NCBI RefSeq assembly: GCF_020921035.1
Contig: NC_063155.1
Location: 22,747,294 to 22,811,293 of the forward strand
Source: Rhodamnia argentea
Lineage: Eukaryota; Streptophyta; Magnoliopsida; Myrtales; Myrtaceae
Length of the DNA stretch: 64,000 nt
Direction: 5' to 3'
Shown here: positions 1-12,711 of the stretch, one piece after another
Position numbering within the stretch: the stretch's first letter is position 1
How the letters are laid out: each line of letters starts with the position of its first letter
Program-made: the position numbers and the translations under genes
The notes under the pieces: model-generated
Databases searched by the model: none
What the model was told of the DNA's origin: nothing
Seen by the model: the letters and a program-made list of their open reading frames with translations, nothing else

Positions 1-189
1 TTGGTTGACACGTGGCACGGCGGCCAGACAGAGATACGGAGGGGGAAATCCAGGTGAGAAGGACAAAGGGCCAGGACAACTTCGACGTCCCTTCTATAAA
101 AAAGGTTTATCTCCTTTCTTAATTCCCTCTAATTACTTATGAACATGTCTGCAAGCCCGGCCCAGCTTGCCCACGGGCCTGCATGAGCT

Positions 190-1168
190 TAGGAGGTACA
201 AGCATTCTATTTCTTTATTTTTATTTCAAATCTATTTGAAAATAGGTTTGGAGTAGAAACTTGTTTGATAACGTAATTCTATTTTTCTATCTCTGAAATA
301 AAAATATATTCCAAAAATAGATTTGGAAGAGAAATTAGAAATAAAAATTTATTTCTTAAATAGATTTGGAATGGAAATTAGAAACAAAACATTTAGGCGA
401 TCGGAGAAATAGAAATTAAAAATAATAACCTCTTACATTTTCTCAAGTGCCTACCGCCGCCGACCACCACCAGCCTCCGGCCGCTGTCCCTCCCTCACCC
501 GCCTCACCGCCAGCCGCCGGCGCCCACCACCGACCTCCGCCGGCCACCTCAACCATGCCCGACCGCCGCCGACCTTTGCCGGTGGCCGCCGCCGATTACC
601 ACTTGCCACCCCCGCCGTCGACCCCCACCTCACCATCGGGCGCCACTGCTAATCGCCAACCTCCATCGGCCGCTGCTGCCCACAACCGTGACCACCGCCA
701 CCAACAATCGCCTACCGCCGACCTTCGTTGTCGCTAATCGCCTGCAATCGGCCGCTTCCTACCACCACTTGCCACCGCCCCTTGCCTCACTGTTAGTTGC
801 CGCCGATCCTGCCGCCACGGACTATCGCGTGCCGCTAACCATCGCCCACCGCCAACTTCTGCCACCCTTTGCTTGTCGCCGCAACCATCGTCGCCCATCA
901 TCGACCACTGTTGACCTCCGCCGGCCGCCATTGCTGCATTTGGAGTAAAAAATAGATAATAATTTTTTATTTTTAAATAGTAAATAATAATTTATAGAAG
1001 TATAAATTTTTTATCGTTGTCAAACGAACTTTTGTTCTAGGATAAAAAAATTTATGTCGTTATCAAACATTTTTTTTTTCAAAAAATCATCCGGAAATAG
1101 AAATAAAAAAATATATTTCTATCCGTAAATCTATTTACGGAACAAAATGGTTGTCATGCACCCCCTTA
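190..1168. repeat. Foldback MITE-like element, family D copy 1
   Basis: The two ends are imperfect inverted repeats: the left end reads TTAGGAGGTACAAGC and the reverse complement of the right end reads TTAAGGGGGTGCATGAC. AT-rich arms contain runs such as 'aaatctatttgaaaatag' that recur inverted near 1090-1140. Between the arms, about 450-945, lies a GC-rich core of imperfect CCACCGCC-type triplets. The core gives open frames rich in Pro, His and Arg, but these have no domain, and the same core recurs inside two other family members (about 21.05-21.23 kb and 52.78-53.15 kb). I therefore treat it as element sequence, not a gene. No transposase was seen, so it is non-autonomous. Confidence 0.6.
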
Positions 1169-1299
1169 ATTTGAATTGCATTGGTGGGTTTGAACATGAA
1201 TTCTCGAGCTTAATTAGGCATGGCTTCACCACTGCCTAAAAGATTTCCTCCTCTTATGTATTTTGTTCCCTATAAAAAAAAAAATTATCCCACATAATA

Positions 1300-2179
1300 T
1301 TTGGGGAATTAAAAAAAAAAGCCCAAAATGCCTTTATTTTTTCAAATAAGGACATGAAGTTGACTTTATTTCAAATAATAGTCCGAAATGCCTTCATTGT
1401 CTCAAATAAGGCCATGAAGTGACCTTATCGGTCTTAAAAAAAAGGACCCGACTCATTAATAATAAGGGCATTTTGGTCGTTTAGTACTATTTATTTATTT
1501 ATTTCAATTTTCCAATTTTTTTAAAAATTAAAAAAAAAAAGATATAGGCGAGAAGGCAAGGCCTGTGGCCATTGCCCCATTACCGTTAGGGCGACGGCCA
1601 TGGTCGGCAGGGTCTCCAGTGCCTCAAGAAGGACCGACAACCCCGTCGACTAAAGACAAGAAGCAACAGTCTGTCGCTACAACCGGGACGGGGCCGCGAC
1701 CTTGGTTGGCGGGCCGCAGCCCTCATTCGTCTCCCGGGTCCTCGCCCAAATTTGAGAAAGGGTCCTAGTCCTCACACAACCGTAGCGAGGGTTTGCTAGC
1801 TCTCGTCAAGGCATCGGCAACCCCATCGGCCATGGTTGCCGCCCCACCGGTAGTGGAGCAACACCCATAGGCGAGACGGTAGCCCCCTTCCATCTATTAT
1901 CCTTTTTTTTTTTACTTTTAATTTTTTTAGTTTTTAATATAATTTAACTAAAAATTAGGTTAAATTGATTTTTTGACGAAAATTCCATTGATTGGCTGGA
2001 ATATTTAGCCGACCAACCTGTTAACGAGATCAAACCCTTATTTGAAACAAGCATTGCTACTTTAAGCAATTATTTGAGACAAATAGAGCACTTTGGACCA
2101 TTCTTTGAAACAAGAACCACTTCAAACTCTTATTTGAGAAAATTAGAGCACTTGAAACCCTTATTTGAAATTTTTTCTA
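1300..2179. repeat. Foldback MITE-like element, family C copy 1
   Basis: Left arm phrases such as 'tttcaaataaggacatgaag' return inverted in the right arm as 'cccttatttgaaacaag' and 'cttgaaacccttatttgaa'. The marker phrase 'gggcattttggtcgttta' sits at the inner edge of the left arm. The middle (about 1555-1890) is GC-rich with no recognisable protein. The second family member is at about 25.18-25.89 kb, in the same orientation. No coding capacity for transposition was seen. Confidence 0.55.
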
Positions 2180-2598
2180 ATATTTATAGATTGCAAGACT
2201 CATAATTAATTTCCTCAGAGAGAGAATAGATAAAAATCTACTTAGTGAAGAAGAGGGTCAGATCCGACCAAAAAAAAAGAAGAGGGTCAGAGGCTATCGA
2301 CCAGTAAACTTCAAAAGAACAGAGTCAAGTGTTTTCCTATGATAGTCTTCTACCTAAAGTACGGAAACACAGTGAAGCTTTTTCGCTTCTACATATACAA
2401 AACCAAGTTTTCTGTACAAGTGTTGAGATGCAGTGCAGATGTGCAATTGGGCTGGGTTATCTTCAGGTGTTGAAGATAGACCTTAGAAATGGAACAGTAA
2501 AATATTCGTCTGCAGAAAAGATCTATCGCCCATAGCTCGAAAGTAGCTCGACTAACTGCGTTTTCCTGTTGGCACCGGATCGCGTTGTTGCAAATGTA
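2180..2598. other. Intergenic, probable 3' flank of the plastid-protein gene
   Basis: The stretch lies just downstream of the stop codon of the minus-strand gene at 2599. It probably holds that gene's 3' UTR and polyadenylation region. Short open frames have no recognisable motif. Confidence 0.3.
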
Positions 2599-4561
2599 TT
2601 AAGGAATTTCGAGCAGAGGTGGCGATGACTGGGGAGAATCCACAGCTTCTGAAGCTTGTGTTGTGATGGAACCTTTCGGGGGAGAGTCTGGTCCGTCTAT
2701 GGAGGGTTTGATGACGCCGTAGAACAACAGGTTATAGAGGAAGGTGAAGAGCAGGAGACCACCAGCTGCATTCGATAGGAAAGACTCCGAAATCTCCATC
2801 CCGACTTGTCCTGTCATTTGGTCGCTCGTCAGCTTCACATCCGAAGCTGCGATGTTCAAGTACACACAAAAGAAAAATCACGTTAGAGAGTCAAAATTCA
2901 TAAAATCCCTCCCTAAAAGATGGCGAAGGGCTCACGGCAACAAAACCAGAGGCAATGGAACACCACCACACCCCACCACATAAATCAGACGCGACAGACT
3001 GTTCGGCTACAATCAGAGTCCATTGGCCATGTCTTGCATGTGCTAAAACCTAGTATTTCCCATGGTTCCATATTGCGGATTTGCGATGAGAGAACAAAAC
3101 ATATCATGAAGCAAGAGCAAGTGCAAGAAGTGTCGGCAACGACACGATACAGTGAAGCAATCCAATTTTCCCCAAGGACAGATTGCAGTAATAGACTTTG
3201 CACTCTTGAAACTCATTTCACAGATGCCCGGTGACAACAAGAACGCAATTGGTGATAGTCCAAGATTTAAAACTCCAACACCAGACTCAAGTTTCGACCA
3301 GCTACTGTAGGAAACTTAATTGTCTTGCTACACTCTATCACTGTGCGACCACAAAGCAGTGCTGAGGGCAGAAGCTTAAATTGGGTTGCTAAACTATATT
3401 GCAGTCAAACACGACACTTAAATGATGGTGCACCATGATTCAAATTTCTTCGTCATCATCCCCACAAAAAGTCTATGTAATGCGTATCCTTGACACACTT
3501 ATAGCATTGTAAATGAAGCTACAAATACGAAACACGCAGCTTGACCAGAGCCCACTCGAGACAGAAAAGACACAGGAACAAGAATTGATACTACACAATG
3601 GGCAGTCACGGGCAATAAGTAAACAGGTCGTGGAGGTCGCGGTGAGAATTCTTTTAAAAGGTTCATAATTTACCCAGAACTGACATATTTGTCAATTTTG
3701 GCTTAAATCTACGACAATCTGTCTTTCATTGACATTATGTGAACTTTATATTGTTCGGGAATAACTTTTCCTTGGTTGACTAATTAACATGTCCGAAGAC
3801 AAATCAAAGTATAATAGCCTTCAAGGCATTTTAAGCTTTGAAGAAAGTATCAAAAATTTCTTTGGGTCCAAAACCATGGACGACTATACTTCTCCATCCT
3901 ATAGGCCATAGAAATAACTTTGTGAATAAGTGCAAGAAGCCCCAGCGTACCCCAAATCTCCAATGTCCCCTGTCCTCTATGATGGTGGAAGAACCAGTCA
4001 GTTACCGGTGAGAATTCTCTTAGCGCCGCCTCTAGCGGTATACTGGCGGCGGTACCGTTAAGAAACGGCCTATATGCACCGCGTTTTAACTCCTTTCAAC
4101 TTGTGATTATCTATCCAACAAGAAAAGACGGCAAGTTTTGAACTTTTCGTTATTTAATTCACGCGATATGGTTCTAACCATCTTTCACAGGCTCAACATC
4201 AAGCATCTTCATGAAACCCGGAATCGATTACGCAATAAAACCCCACCAACAAAAGTTCCCACCGCAAACTCGGAAAAGAAAACCAGACAGAGGAGAGTTC
4301 TTCACAAACAGACAAGATGCATAATTTCAGACTAGAACAGGACATACCCTTCACTTTTGGAGGAGGGGTTCGTTTCTGGGACAGAGACTGAAGCTGCTGG
4401 TCGAGCTGTTGAAGGGCTTCCCGCGCCTTGTCTTGGTCTACCTCGAATTGCTTCGAATCTTTCTCAACCGCACGTACCACCGCGAAATGGGGTCTTCTCT
4501 TGAAAATTTCGGGCCGTTCGCGGGCTAAGAGCTGAGGAGACGCAACTCGCAGCGAAAGCAT
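2599..4561 (-). CDS. Small predicted plastid membrane protein of unknown function, two exons
   Basis: I do not recognise a named family. Exon 1 is 4348-4561 and exon 2 is 2599-2846. Joining at GT-AG gives 153 residues with the reading frame kept (phase 1 intron of about 1.5 kb). I chose the ATG at 4561 because the N-terminus then reads MLSLRVASPQLLARERPEI, rich in Arg and Ser and poor in acidic residues, as in a transit peptide. An upstream in-frame ATG at 4672 would extend it, but the duplicated exon at 15.7-15.9 kb begins at the same MLSLR. After the presumed transit peptide comes a charged, Gln-rich, probably helical region (DQDKAREALQQLDQQLQSLS), then one hydrophobic segment (GGLLLFTFLYNLLFYGVI) about 45 residues from the end, and a Pro/Ser-rich tail. 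A single-pass plastid membrane protein is the inference. The 5' part of this gene is duplicated at 15.4-16.0 kb. Confidence 0.7.
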
Positions 4562-4689
4562 CTGAACGAGAAAAATGGGTATAAAGAGGTGCGTCGACGA
4601 AGTATTGCAGATGATTCCCGAGCTTGAGGATGAACCGTAGGCGCGAGGGAAAAGGGTATGTAAGATAAGCACCTCCGGCCTGCGTCCGC

Positions 4690-5350
4690 TAGTGGCATAA
4701 AATTTAGGATATTATTCCGTATTTGGTGCCTATTTAAAATAAAATATAATAAGGTATAAAAAAATATAATCTAGATAAAATTATTTCATGAAAGAGGTAG
4801 AATAAAGGCGAATAAAATTTTTAATGGTAATTTTTTAACTAATAAAATTAAAATAGTATCAAAATATAAATAATATTTGATTTTTACCATAAAAATTTCA
4901 AAATGACGAAAAAAAAAATTCATGATTATTTATTCCCATTTTTATTTATCTTATAATATAAATTCTGTATATATAAATTTTTTATATTAATTAAATATTT
5001 TAGGTATTTTAGTAATTTAGGAATATTAGTATAGTTTACTATTTAGTAAAATGTTATTAGAGAATGATGGAAGGGAAAAAATAGATAAAAAAATAAAAAA
5101 ATAGCAATAAAAATGAAGTAGCAAGAGTGTTACGAGGGATTCTTATCATTTTCTTTTATGCAACTTTTAAGTTCGTTCACACTAAAATATATCATTCATA
5201 CCAAACAATAGATAAAGTAAGATATGAAAATATCCCGCTTTATTATTGCCGATCACCAAATAATAGATAGAATATGACAAAATTTCTAGATTTTATACCA
5301 TATCCTATTCATTCTCTAAAAATCCCGACGATCAAACGTAATTCCGGAAG
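4690..5350. repeat. AT-rich foldback element, family E
   Basis: The segment is strongly AT-rich. The left part 'aggatattattccgtatttg' and right part 'ccaaataatagatagaatat' look like inverted partners, as do 'tttggtgcctatt' and 'gatcaccaaataat'. It lies between the 5' end of the plastid-protein gene and the DEAH-helicase fragment. No coding potential was seen, and the ends are approximate. Confidence 0.4.
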
Positions 5351-6134
5351 ATATAGGTATTTTTGGTAAATATGAATAATGATTTCAGGGGAAAATTTTA
5401 AATAAGCATTGGAAATATTTTTATTTTTTAAAATAAATATTTGAAATGGATATTATTTTTAAAAAATTAAAAAATAAAAATTTTAAATGAATATTATTTT
5501 AAGTACGGACCTGGCTATATTAATCTTAAAAAAAGATGTGATTTTTTTTATGATATTAGCCTATTAGGGTCCCACACCCAGACCTTTTGACACGTATTAA
5601 TTAGCCTAGACTAGACATAACCCCTTTCTCTCTCTTCCTTTGTCTCCTTGCGAAGAAAGAAGACCCGACCCGACCCAACCCAACCCGACCCGACCCTCCT
5701 CCCCCACTCCGTCTCCTTTGAAATTTTGGCTCCTCGTCTTCGCTCTCTGCTCCGCTCGTTCGCTCCTTGGCGCTCGTTCGGTCTTTTGCTCCGGCGCTCC
5801 TTCGCTCTCTGCTCTCTGCTCTGGCGATCGCTCGCTCTCGCTCGTCGCTCTTTGGGTCTTGCTCGGTTGCCACCGCCAGCTTCGGGCAACGCCCCGCCAC
5901 GCAATTGCAAAGTGTGCATGAATTTTTTTAAGGAACAATCTTTTTGTTCTCTCTTTTTTTTTTGGGGGGGTGGGGTGTTGCCGGGGTCGAAATAAGGAGT
6001 CGTCTAGGTTTGCCTATATTAGCTCAAAATCACTTTGAAAAGTGTTCCGTATCAGGTGGCTGCTGATGTAATCATCGATGTCCCTATATTATTGCAGACT
6101 CCTACATATCTCGTAACCATCACTGCATTTGGCC
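5351..6134. other. Upstream region of the DEAH fragment with an ACCCG minisatellite and pyrimidine-rich stretch
   Basis: Positions 5663-5697 hold an imperfect tandem ACCCG/ACCCA repeat. About 5700-5880 is rich in CTC, GCTC and TTCG runs and is open in several frames on both strands, which reflects base composition rather than protein. The region lies directly upstream of the first exon of the helicase fragment and may be its old promoter and 5' UTR, copied together with it. Confidence 0.35.
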
Positions 6135-8581
6135 ATGGGAAGTGAGAGCAATCTCATGACCTGGGTCTCAGACAAGTTGATGTCACTATTGGGGTATTCC
6201 CAACCCACTATTGTCCTGTATTTTACTGAACTAGGTTAGCTATCTCTCCATCCATTTTATGTTCAGCATTCCTGTTTTCAAGAAGACAGGCATCATGCAT
6301 AATTTCTGCGCAATAAAAATGGTGAATTTGTGGCTGCAGCTAAGCAGGCGTAGAGCTCAAGTGGTGGACAAGCTGGTGGAGTTTGGACTATCATCGTCAA
6401 GTGAAACCCGTGCTTTTGCGGAAGAAGTCTTTGCCAGAGTACCCCATAAAGCTGCTGGTTTGAATGTGAGTTGCTGTAGAAGCAGTATTGATTTACTCTG
6501 CATTTCAGCAAGCTTTTTTATTGTCATCTTTTGCTCTTAACCCGCCTAGTTTACTTTTCTTTTTGTCCGTATCAGCTCTATCAAAAGCAAGAAAGGGAAG
6601 CTCCTTTTTTAGCGAGGAACCAGAGGACTTATTCAATTCTGGATGACGACGACGATAGCAAACATAACATCAGTCAAGGACGCATTGACAATGAGTCTTC
6701 TAGGAACGCGACTTCAGAGACTGGCAAAGTAGCTTCTCGTGAGAAATAGTTTAGGAAAAAGAGCGGAAGTCATGAAGATGAGGATGAGGATGAGGAGGTA
6801 GGTGGACAAGTTGATCTTGGTTATCTCTTGATATTTAACCGTTATGTCTGCGTAAATCAATTATATTGTCTAAATGCAATGCTGCAGTCTGTTGCTCATG
6901 TTGATGAAGAAAGAATGGTCAAGAGACGGACTTCTCACGACGAAGATGGTGGCTCCGAGGTACATTTATTTTTGGAGTCTGTTTCGATTCCTTTGTCTAC
7001 CTTAGCAGTCTTTATTTTGAAGGATGAGGAAACTTTGATTGTTGTGTTAATTGGTCTTATAGACCCACTGCGCAATCTTTGGCTCGCCTTTTTATGTACT
7101 AGTATTTGAGTAATGATGCGGTGTTCGGTTAGAATATTTCACCTTAACGTTTTCACGTTGTCGATATCCAAATAATTTTGTTAGTGATATCTGGTAACCT
7201 GCCTTCTTTTTTTGTTTATGTTAGACAAAGTATTTCTCCATATGATTCTTGTTCTTTGGTTTATCCAGCTTGAAACATTCCATGTTTATGTCCTCTCATC
7301 TAGTTTTCACAATGGTTTTCTCTTCAAGAAGTTAAGATATGTTTTCTCCCTTTATCGTTATGCAGTCAGAGGAAGAGAGATCACGCGATCAAAGAGAAAG
7401 GGAAGAACGGAACGACATCTAAAAGCACGAGATGCAGCGGCAACTCGGAAGGTACATATATACCACTGAAAACGAAAAACAGTGTTAGGATTTTCTTTTT
7501 GGTTACCTATTTCACGTCAGGGTGATGACACAATAGATTTGATTAAACTTGGGTTCACTTTGTTAAAAAATCCATGCAAATACACGGATACATGCCCAAG
7601 TGTGCGCAAATAGAGAAAGAGAGTGTTTGCTGTATTTTGTTTTGTTGGTGTGTGTGTGTGCGGTTTTTTTTTTTGGTTGGGGGGGGATGGTTGGGGGAGG
7701 GAGAGGGCAGGGGGAACAATGGAAATGGAGACGTTCCTTGGACACATGTGCATTAAGTAGCTTTATATGTTGATTCCTACAATGCACCAAGGAAAAATTT
7801 GGGTGCTGTGTGTGTTGCAAATGAATTTTCTCGCAATCATTGATTTAATTGGCACAAGCAACTAACTTTGTTCACAAGTACTGTGATTGCTCCTGAGAGC
7901 ATCTTTCTTGATATAGGTAATTTGTGATAGAACATAGAAGTCCTTTCTTTCCCCTGCGATCTCCTTTTTTTTTTCTGTCATTTTGGGTGTGCCTGGTGAA
8001 GTGCTTTCCTAGGAATGGTGTGCAGAGTGACTCCTTTAGGAAGCTGTTGCTGACAGAACACAGAAGTAAGGTGCAGTAGACAAGGGAAGAGCTTGGGTGT
8101 TATATTCTATAATATAGAGAAGAGTTCACATGCTGAAAATTAAATGAGCTGCATCACATAGAGAAGATGGGATGCTTTTCTGAGCTCACCTCATTAAATT
8201 GGTTCTTTTATGAACTTGTGCATTTGAACTAATTAAAGTTTTCTGGACGAGTTCACAAGTGAGCATCTGTCGCTGCATAGATGGCTAATGTGAAAGCTGG
8301 GGTTGTTTATGTGTGTGCAACCCAAGATTGGCTAGAGTAAATTGAATATATGGACGGCTCTGAAGTGTGAAAACTCTGGGATTTCTTTTTTCAGATTTGG
8401 CCGTCATGTTCATTATATTTTCTATTTGTTATTTTTACTTTACAGCAGTTTATTGGTATAATTCTCACCAATTGCTCGTATTTTTTGTTTCAGTGTTTTT
8501 CTTCTTTCACATTCTGACTTCTCGTAACTCTTTGATTTGTTTAACAGCTAACATTGCCGAAATTGACACGAAGGGAAGAAG
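6135..8581 (+). pseudogene. 5' fragment of a DEAH-box pre-mRNA-splicing helicase (plant DEAH1-like), broken
   Basis: Six exon-like blocks encode the N-terminal extension of plant DEAH splicing helicases: 6135-6234 (MGSESNLMTWVSDKLMSLLG), 6340-6465 (DKLVEFGLSSSSETRAFAEE), 6576-6797 (LYQKQEREAPFLARNQRTY), 6888-6959 (VKRRTSHDEDGGSE), 7366-7451 (SEEERSRDQREREERN) and 8548-8581 (LTLPKLTRREE). Each block has GT and AG at its borders, so introns were kept and the copy arose from DNA, not RNA. The sequence then stops. The helicase core (Walker A, DEAH box, SAT motif, HA2 and OB domains), normally several hundred residues further on, is absent. At least three lesions are visible: a frame shift just after AKQA in block 2, a TAG stop in block 3 between VASREK and FRKKSG, and a frame shift in block 5 after ERN. 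The family acts in spliceosome remodelling; this copy cannot. Confidence 0.8.
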
Positions 8582-9602
8582 GTAATGCATCTCACCATTA
8601 AATTTCTTGTTATAATGATGTTTGATCATGCATGTGTTTCCTTGGATATTTGGAGCGCTAAGCTTTTAGCATTGATTGCTCGATCACTCGGACCGTAGAG
8701 AGAGAGAAAACATCTGGAGTGGGATAGACGTAAATGAGGTAGAGAGCTCTTCTATTTATATAAGAAGTGTCTCATTGACTATCGTTTATTGACTCTAGAT
8801 TTACTAGTGAAGATTGCACCTAGCGTCTCAATGATAACGGTTGATTGACTCTAGATTTAATAGTAGATATTGCACTTCCCTATCTACCATTGAGAGTGCA
8901 GCTCTTCTCTACCAATCACATTGCAAGAATTACTCTAGAGTATGGTACATTTACAGTATCACCCGCTCTTAAGAATATTCTAGAGGATTCAAAAAAATCT
9001 CTCTCTCCGCACCTCCCATACCCTAGTCGCCAATAGCATTTCTTGAGGGCTCCCTCCCCCTCTCCCTCTTCCTTTTCCTATCTCTCTATCTCACTACTAG
9101 CCCCATCTTTAAGATTTCTACTCGTTTTCGGTCAGATTCAAGCGCCGGACTTTTAGGATCTTCTATGAGGAAAGTTGAACCTAGACGCGCACCGCAAGCT
9201 GTTGCAAATGGAGTGTGCTTATCACATAATCTGGTGATTGGCCGCCTCTAATCATTAACGACGACGGATATATTCTTAAGAGATGAGAGTGCTTTTAATT
9301 GCGGTGCGTGTTTTGTCATTGACTTTCTAGGATTTGTTTTGTTCTGTAGTTATTTGAGGCTTGCGAGGCTTAAAAGCCTTCTTTATAATTCTCATTCTGC
9401 TTAATGAATCAAATCCTCCCCGTCTTCAAGTTCCAGTGGGAGCTTCAGCCTCATCCTCGAACGAACCTTAACTCAAAATTCTACCTAGATAACAGGACAC
9501 TCATAGGATTCTTACGTTAAAAAGGGCAAAAGCCAAGGATCGATCCGTTCCATGAAGAAACCTCGGAAATCACCTTCAAGTTCAACTTTTGCCTATCGAA
9601 AC
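8582..9602. other. Intergenic, unassigned repeat-like DNA
   Basis: A near-repeat 'gactctagattta(c/a)tagt' occurs at about 8789-8808 and 8846-8866 beside similar 'gcacctagcg' and 'gcacttccct' phrases, so a local duplication is likely. The last part (about 9300-9420) is T-rich and reads like the 3' end of an untranslated or repeat transcript, ending with 'cttaatgaatcaaatcctcc'. No conserved protein was found. Confidence 0.25.
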
Positions 9603-10499
9603 TTCTTTTCGACTAAACAAGCGAATAGAAGTAAATCAATGACCGAAATTGCGATCCCGTGTTTGTTCTTGGCGACCTTTGCCAGTGGTAGTGATGGCAT
9701 TTCTAGGAGCCGTCGCTATAGCCGCTGTTGTCGTCCCTGTTATCGCCATCAAGGACCCTCTTCACGCATGAAAATCATCCGGACAACCATCCAACTCCAG
9801 CGACATGAAAATCATCCGGACAAGTTGGATGTTTATGGACAGGTTCTCTAGGGCTACTGCACTGTCACGTCCCAAGACAAGTTTTATTCTACTTTTCTCG
9901 CGTGCGGGCATCATAGAGAGAGCTTCGAACTACTACATGCCTGTCATTTTTGTTAACATATGATCGACGTACGTGTGCCCGTAATTTACTTGGCCAAATG
10001 ACACGTGGCGATCGAGACTCCCCAACAGATCAAGCCAGTCCGGATGCCGGCAGCATAATTCCCAATCCCCACGGGATAAGCTCTAGCGGATTGAGCAAAT
10101 AGCAAAGTGACCATCTCTAGAATCTAATTCTAAGTTAATCTATAAATTGTAATCACGGTTTACTTATGAAAAGGGCAGATACTAACAATTTATTCAAGTA
10201 TTTAAAAAGCTTTTTCTCCTGTGGATGAGCTCCTGGCCTGGAGAAAAGCATAATCAGGAGCCAGCATCCAACTCACTCGGCCTCCTGGATTTCTTTAGTG
10301 CTTCAGCAATAGCATATGCTAAACCACAGATAGGGACACAAAAATTGCTTACTTCAAGGCCAAAACTGACGCACGCTTTCTCCATGCAAAAGGAAAAACT
10401 TAACCCTGACCTGAACAGGCCTTGAAAGGAAATTTCAAACATTACAGTGCAGCCAATAATCTTATCAGTCGCAAAGTAGCATGCGAACTAAGGAAAGAG

Positions 10500-12533
10500 T
10501 CACCGTCCCCTTGGAAACCGCTTCATCCAACTCCTCAGTGCTTGCAATGAACAACTCGATATACCGACTCCCCAGTGTCATCCTGTCCACAACCATAACG
10601 GCTCTAGATTCTTCTGCGCTCGCAAACTCGACACACGCTTCCCCAAAAGCCCTCCCCTCGGAGTTGACGACAATGTGAATGGAATCTTCAGAAGTCTTTG
10701 AAAAATTCCAATACAGTCATCCTTGCCAGCTGATAATCGGCAACCCCTTCAGTCGCAGTGTTCCCCATGTGCTCTCCAGAGTCCTTCCTCTCATTAGAGG
10801 ACTTTCCTTGGGTTATGCTCCCGTGAGGAGATCCGCCACGAGCTTCTCAAACCTCATTCGCTATCGCCTAATAGTAGTCTTGCCTCTTACTTCTGAAGTC
10901 TTCGACATATCTATGACCCATGCTTTGCCTGTTTCTTTGAAGGGCAAAATCGACTTGAAGAGGATAACCCAAACCACAGAAGGCTCCTCCCATGAACTTC
11001 CCATCATTGTGAACAAACATAACATCAACGATGTCCAGGCCATGGAAGAACTCAGCAACGTCAACTTCAGTACAATTAAAAGGAAGACTGCGAAGCCGCA
11101 CCAGCGGGAAAGGTGGAGACTGAACAGTGAAAGCATAAGGTGAAGCATTGTACATGTAGCTCAAACGAGGAGAAGCGCTGTGGAACGAAGAGTCCTTTTC
11201 GAATAGGCATGGTCATTTTGGACCCATTTCACAAACGTCATCAAAATAATCAAACATACCGAAATTTCTAGTAGAAGCTGTTAATTGTTCTTTTTTTAAT
11301 CAGATGGTAGAAGCTGTTAACGGGGCTAAATTTTGTACTTCAAAAATGGAGAGACTACAACTTTTCATGGGCTTCCTCCATTCAATTGTTAAATTATCAC
11401 AAACGAGGAATAAACTTTAAATTCAAGCTGAAAAACTTAAAAGCATATTAATAAAACTTTCAAAGCCTTCAAGCTGTAAAATCCATTTTTCATGAACTAT
11501 CAAAACATGCACTGAATATGGGAAAGGAAAGCCATATTGCCCCATGCACTTCTTAATGGGTGGACTAAAACATCTATCTCCGAATACAAAAGCTTCTTCT
11601 TTTCCTATTACTTTTCCAAATATGTGGGCGATGCATCAAGCCAGAGGTGAGTGATCAGTATATATGAACACTTGCTGTTTTATTCTTTGCAACTAATCTG
11701 GAATAAACCTGGCACATTGAACAAAAATAGCTCGGTGAGAAGAAAAGTATACATAAAACTATGCAAGGCAACAAAGTTCGTGCCAGCAGAACATCTAAGA
11801 TGATGGCACTCACTTGATATATCCCTTGTCACAGTGAACGCACAAAGCCCATTCCCTGCACAAAAAATTATATGATAACACCAAAACCATTACAATAAAT
11901 CAAAACAAACAGTTACTATTGATTATACTACACATGACATTCATAAACCTCTACATATTTGTTGAATGTGATGATGCCCTTGAGCCGGAATTATCAAAAT
12001 TAGGCCATTAGGCCAAACAAAACGGCTTCTTTGTAGGATAACCCCAGCCATTGCATCTAAATTATCAAATGCATATTCACCAGAATTTAGCACAATAAGG
12101 GACTTCCAAGAACTCGTGTTTCGCAGCTAACTTTAACCAGCTGGACCTTGCAATTCCAAATCAAATCTGCCATCAACACAGAATCCAAAACTAGCAACAA
12201 AAAAAGGGGAAAACGAATTCCCAAAATGGGTTCAAGTTCCACACTTGGAGACACAAATTGGAATAATTTACGAATGCAAGAAGGAACCCACACTCCGGCG
12301 GGACTAAAATAAAAATTAAAAAACCTATAGGAGATACTATGCGCACTGGAGAACAACAGCCCAATCATTCACAGAAAAAAGGACAGACATCAAATTCACG
12401 AAAGCGCATAGAAAATGAGCTAATTAGACATAATCATTGAGGAGTGTATGCAATATCGACAAGAACCTAAGCACGAGAGAAAGAGAAATAAAATGATGTG
12501 AAATCGACTTTACCCTCTGTAGTACATCGACAT
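10500..12533 (-). pseudogene. Broken copy of the double-RRM hnRNP F/H-like gene
   Basis: This is the arm A counterpart of the intact gene at 28475-30760. The tiny first exon (MSMYYR then GT) is still visible at about 12514-12533. The intron is conserved in outline, including 'taaaatgatgtgaaatcgac' next to the donor. Exon 2 still encodes SYMYNASPYAFTVQSPPFPL and LPFNCTEVDVAEFFHGLDIV in one frame. Further on it is broken: compared with arm B it has extra bases in the segment 'ccaatacagtcatcc' (where arm B has 'ccaatacgtcatcc') and in 'gataatcggcaa', and a small deletion in 'cttcagaagtctttg'. RRM2 therefore cannot be read in frame. The initial part of exon 2 also shows substitutions in conserved RRM1 positions (GEAFCVLGYP has become GGAFCGLGYP). 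Confidence 0.85.
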
Positions 12534-12711
12534 GTTTGGCTGTGTGAAAGTCAACTGTTTCGAATGGGTTGAATCAATGACTCCGATCTTCTTTGCAGAG
12601 AAGCTCAAAGCTCTCTGTAATTGATTGTGGTGGTGAACAGCAACAAGGGAGACCGGAGACTTTGAATGTTTAACAGCTCATCGATGTGCAACAGATCCTC
12701 TGAATGTGTAC

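Noticed and set aside
447-948. GC-rich open frames coding Pro/His/Arg-rich peptides
   Set aside because: Composition-driven; the same triplet core is found in other copies of a foldback element, on either strand, with no domain.
5601-5995. Long overlapping open frames on both strands
   Set aside because: They come from CTC/GCTC/ACCCG low-complexity DNA, with no codon pattern favouring one frame.
9300-9420. Possible 3' end of a LINE
   Set aside because: Only a T-rich tail-like stretch is seen, with no reverse transcriptase or poly-A tail next to it.
10861-11143. Plus-strand open frame opposite the broken RRM gene
   Set aside because: It is the antisense shadow of the RRM coding sequence; an equivalent shadow lies opposite the intact copy.
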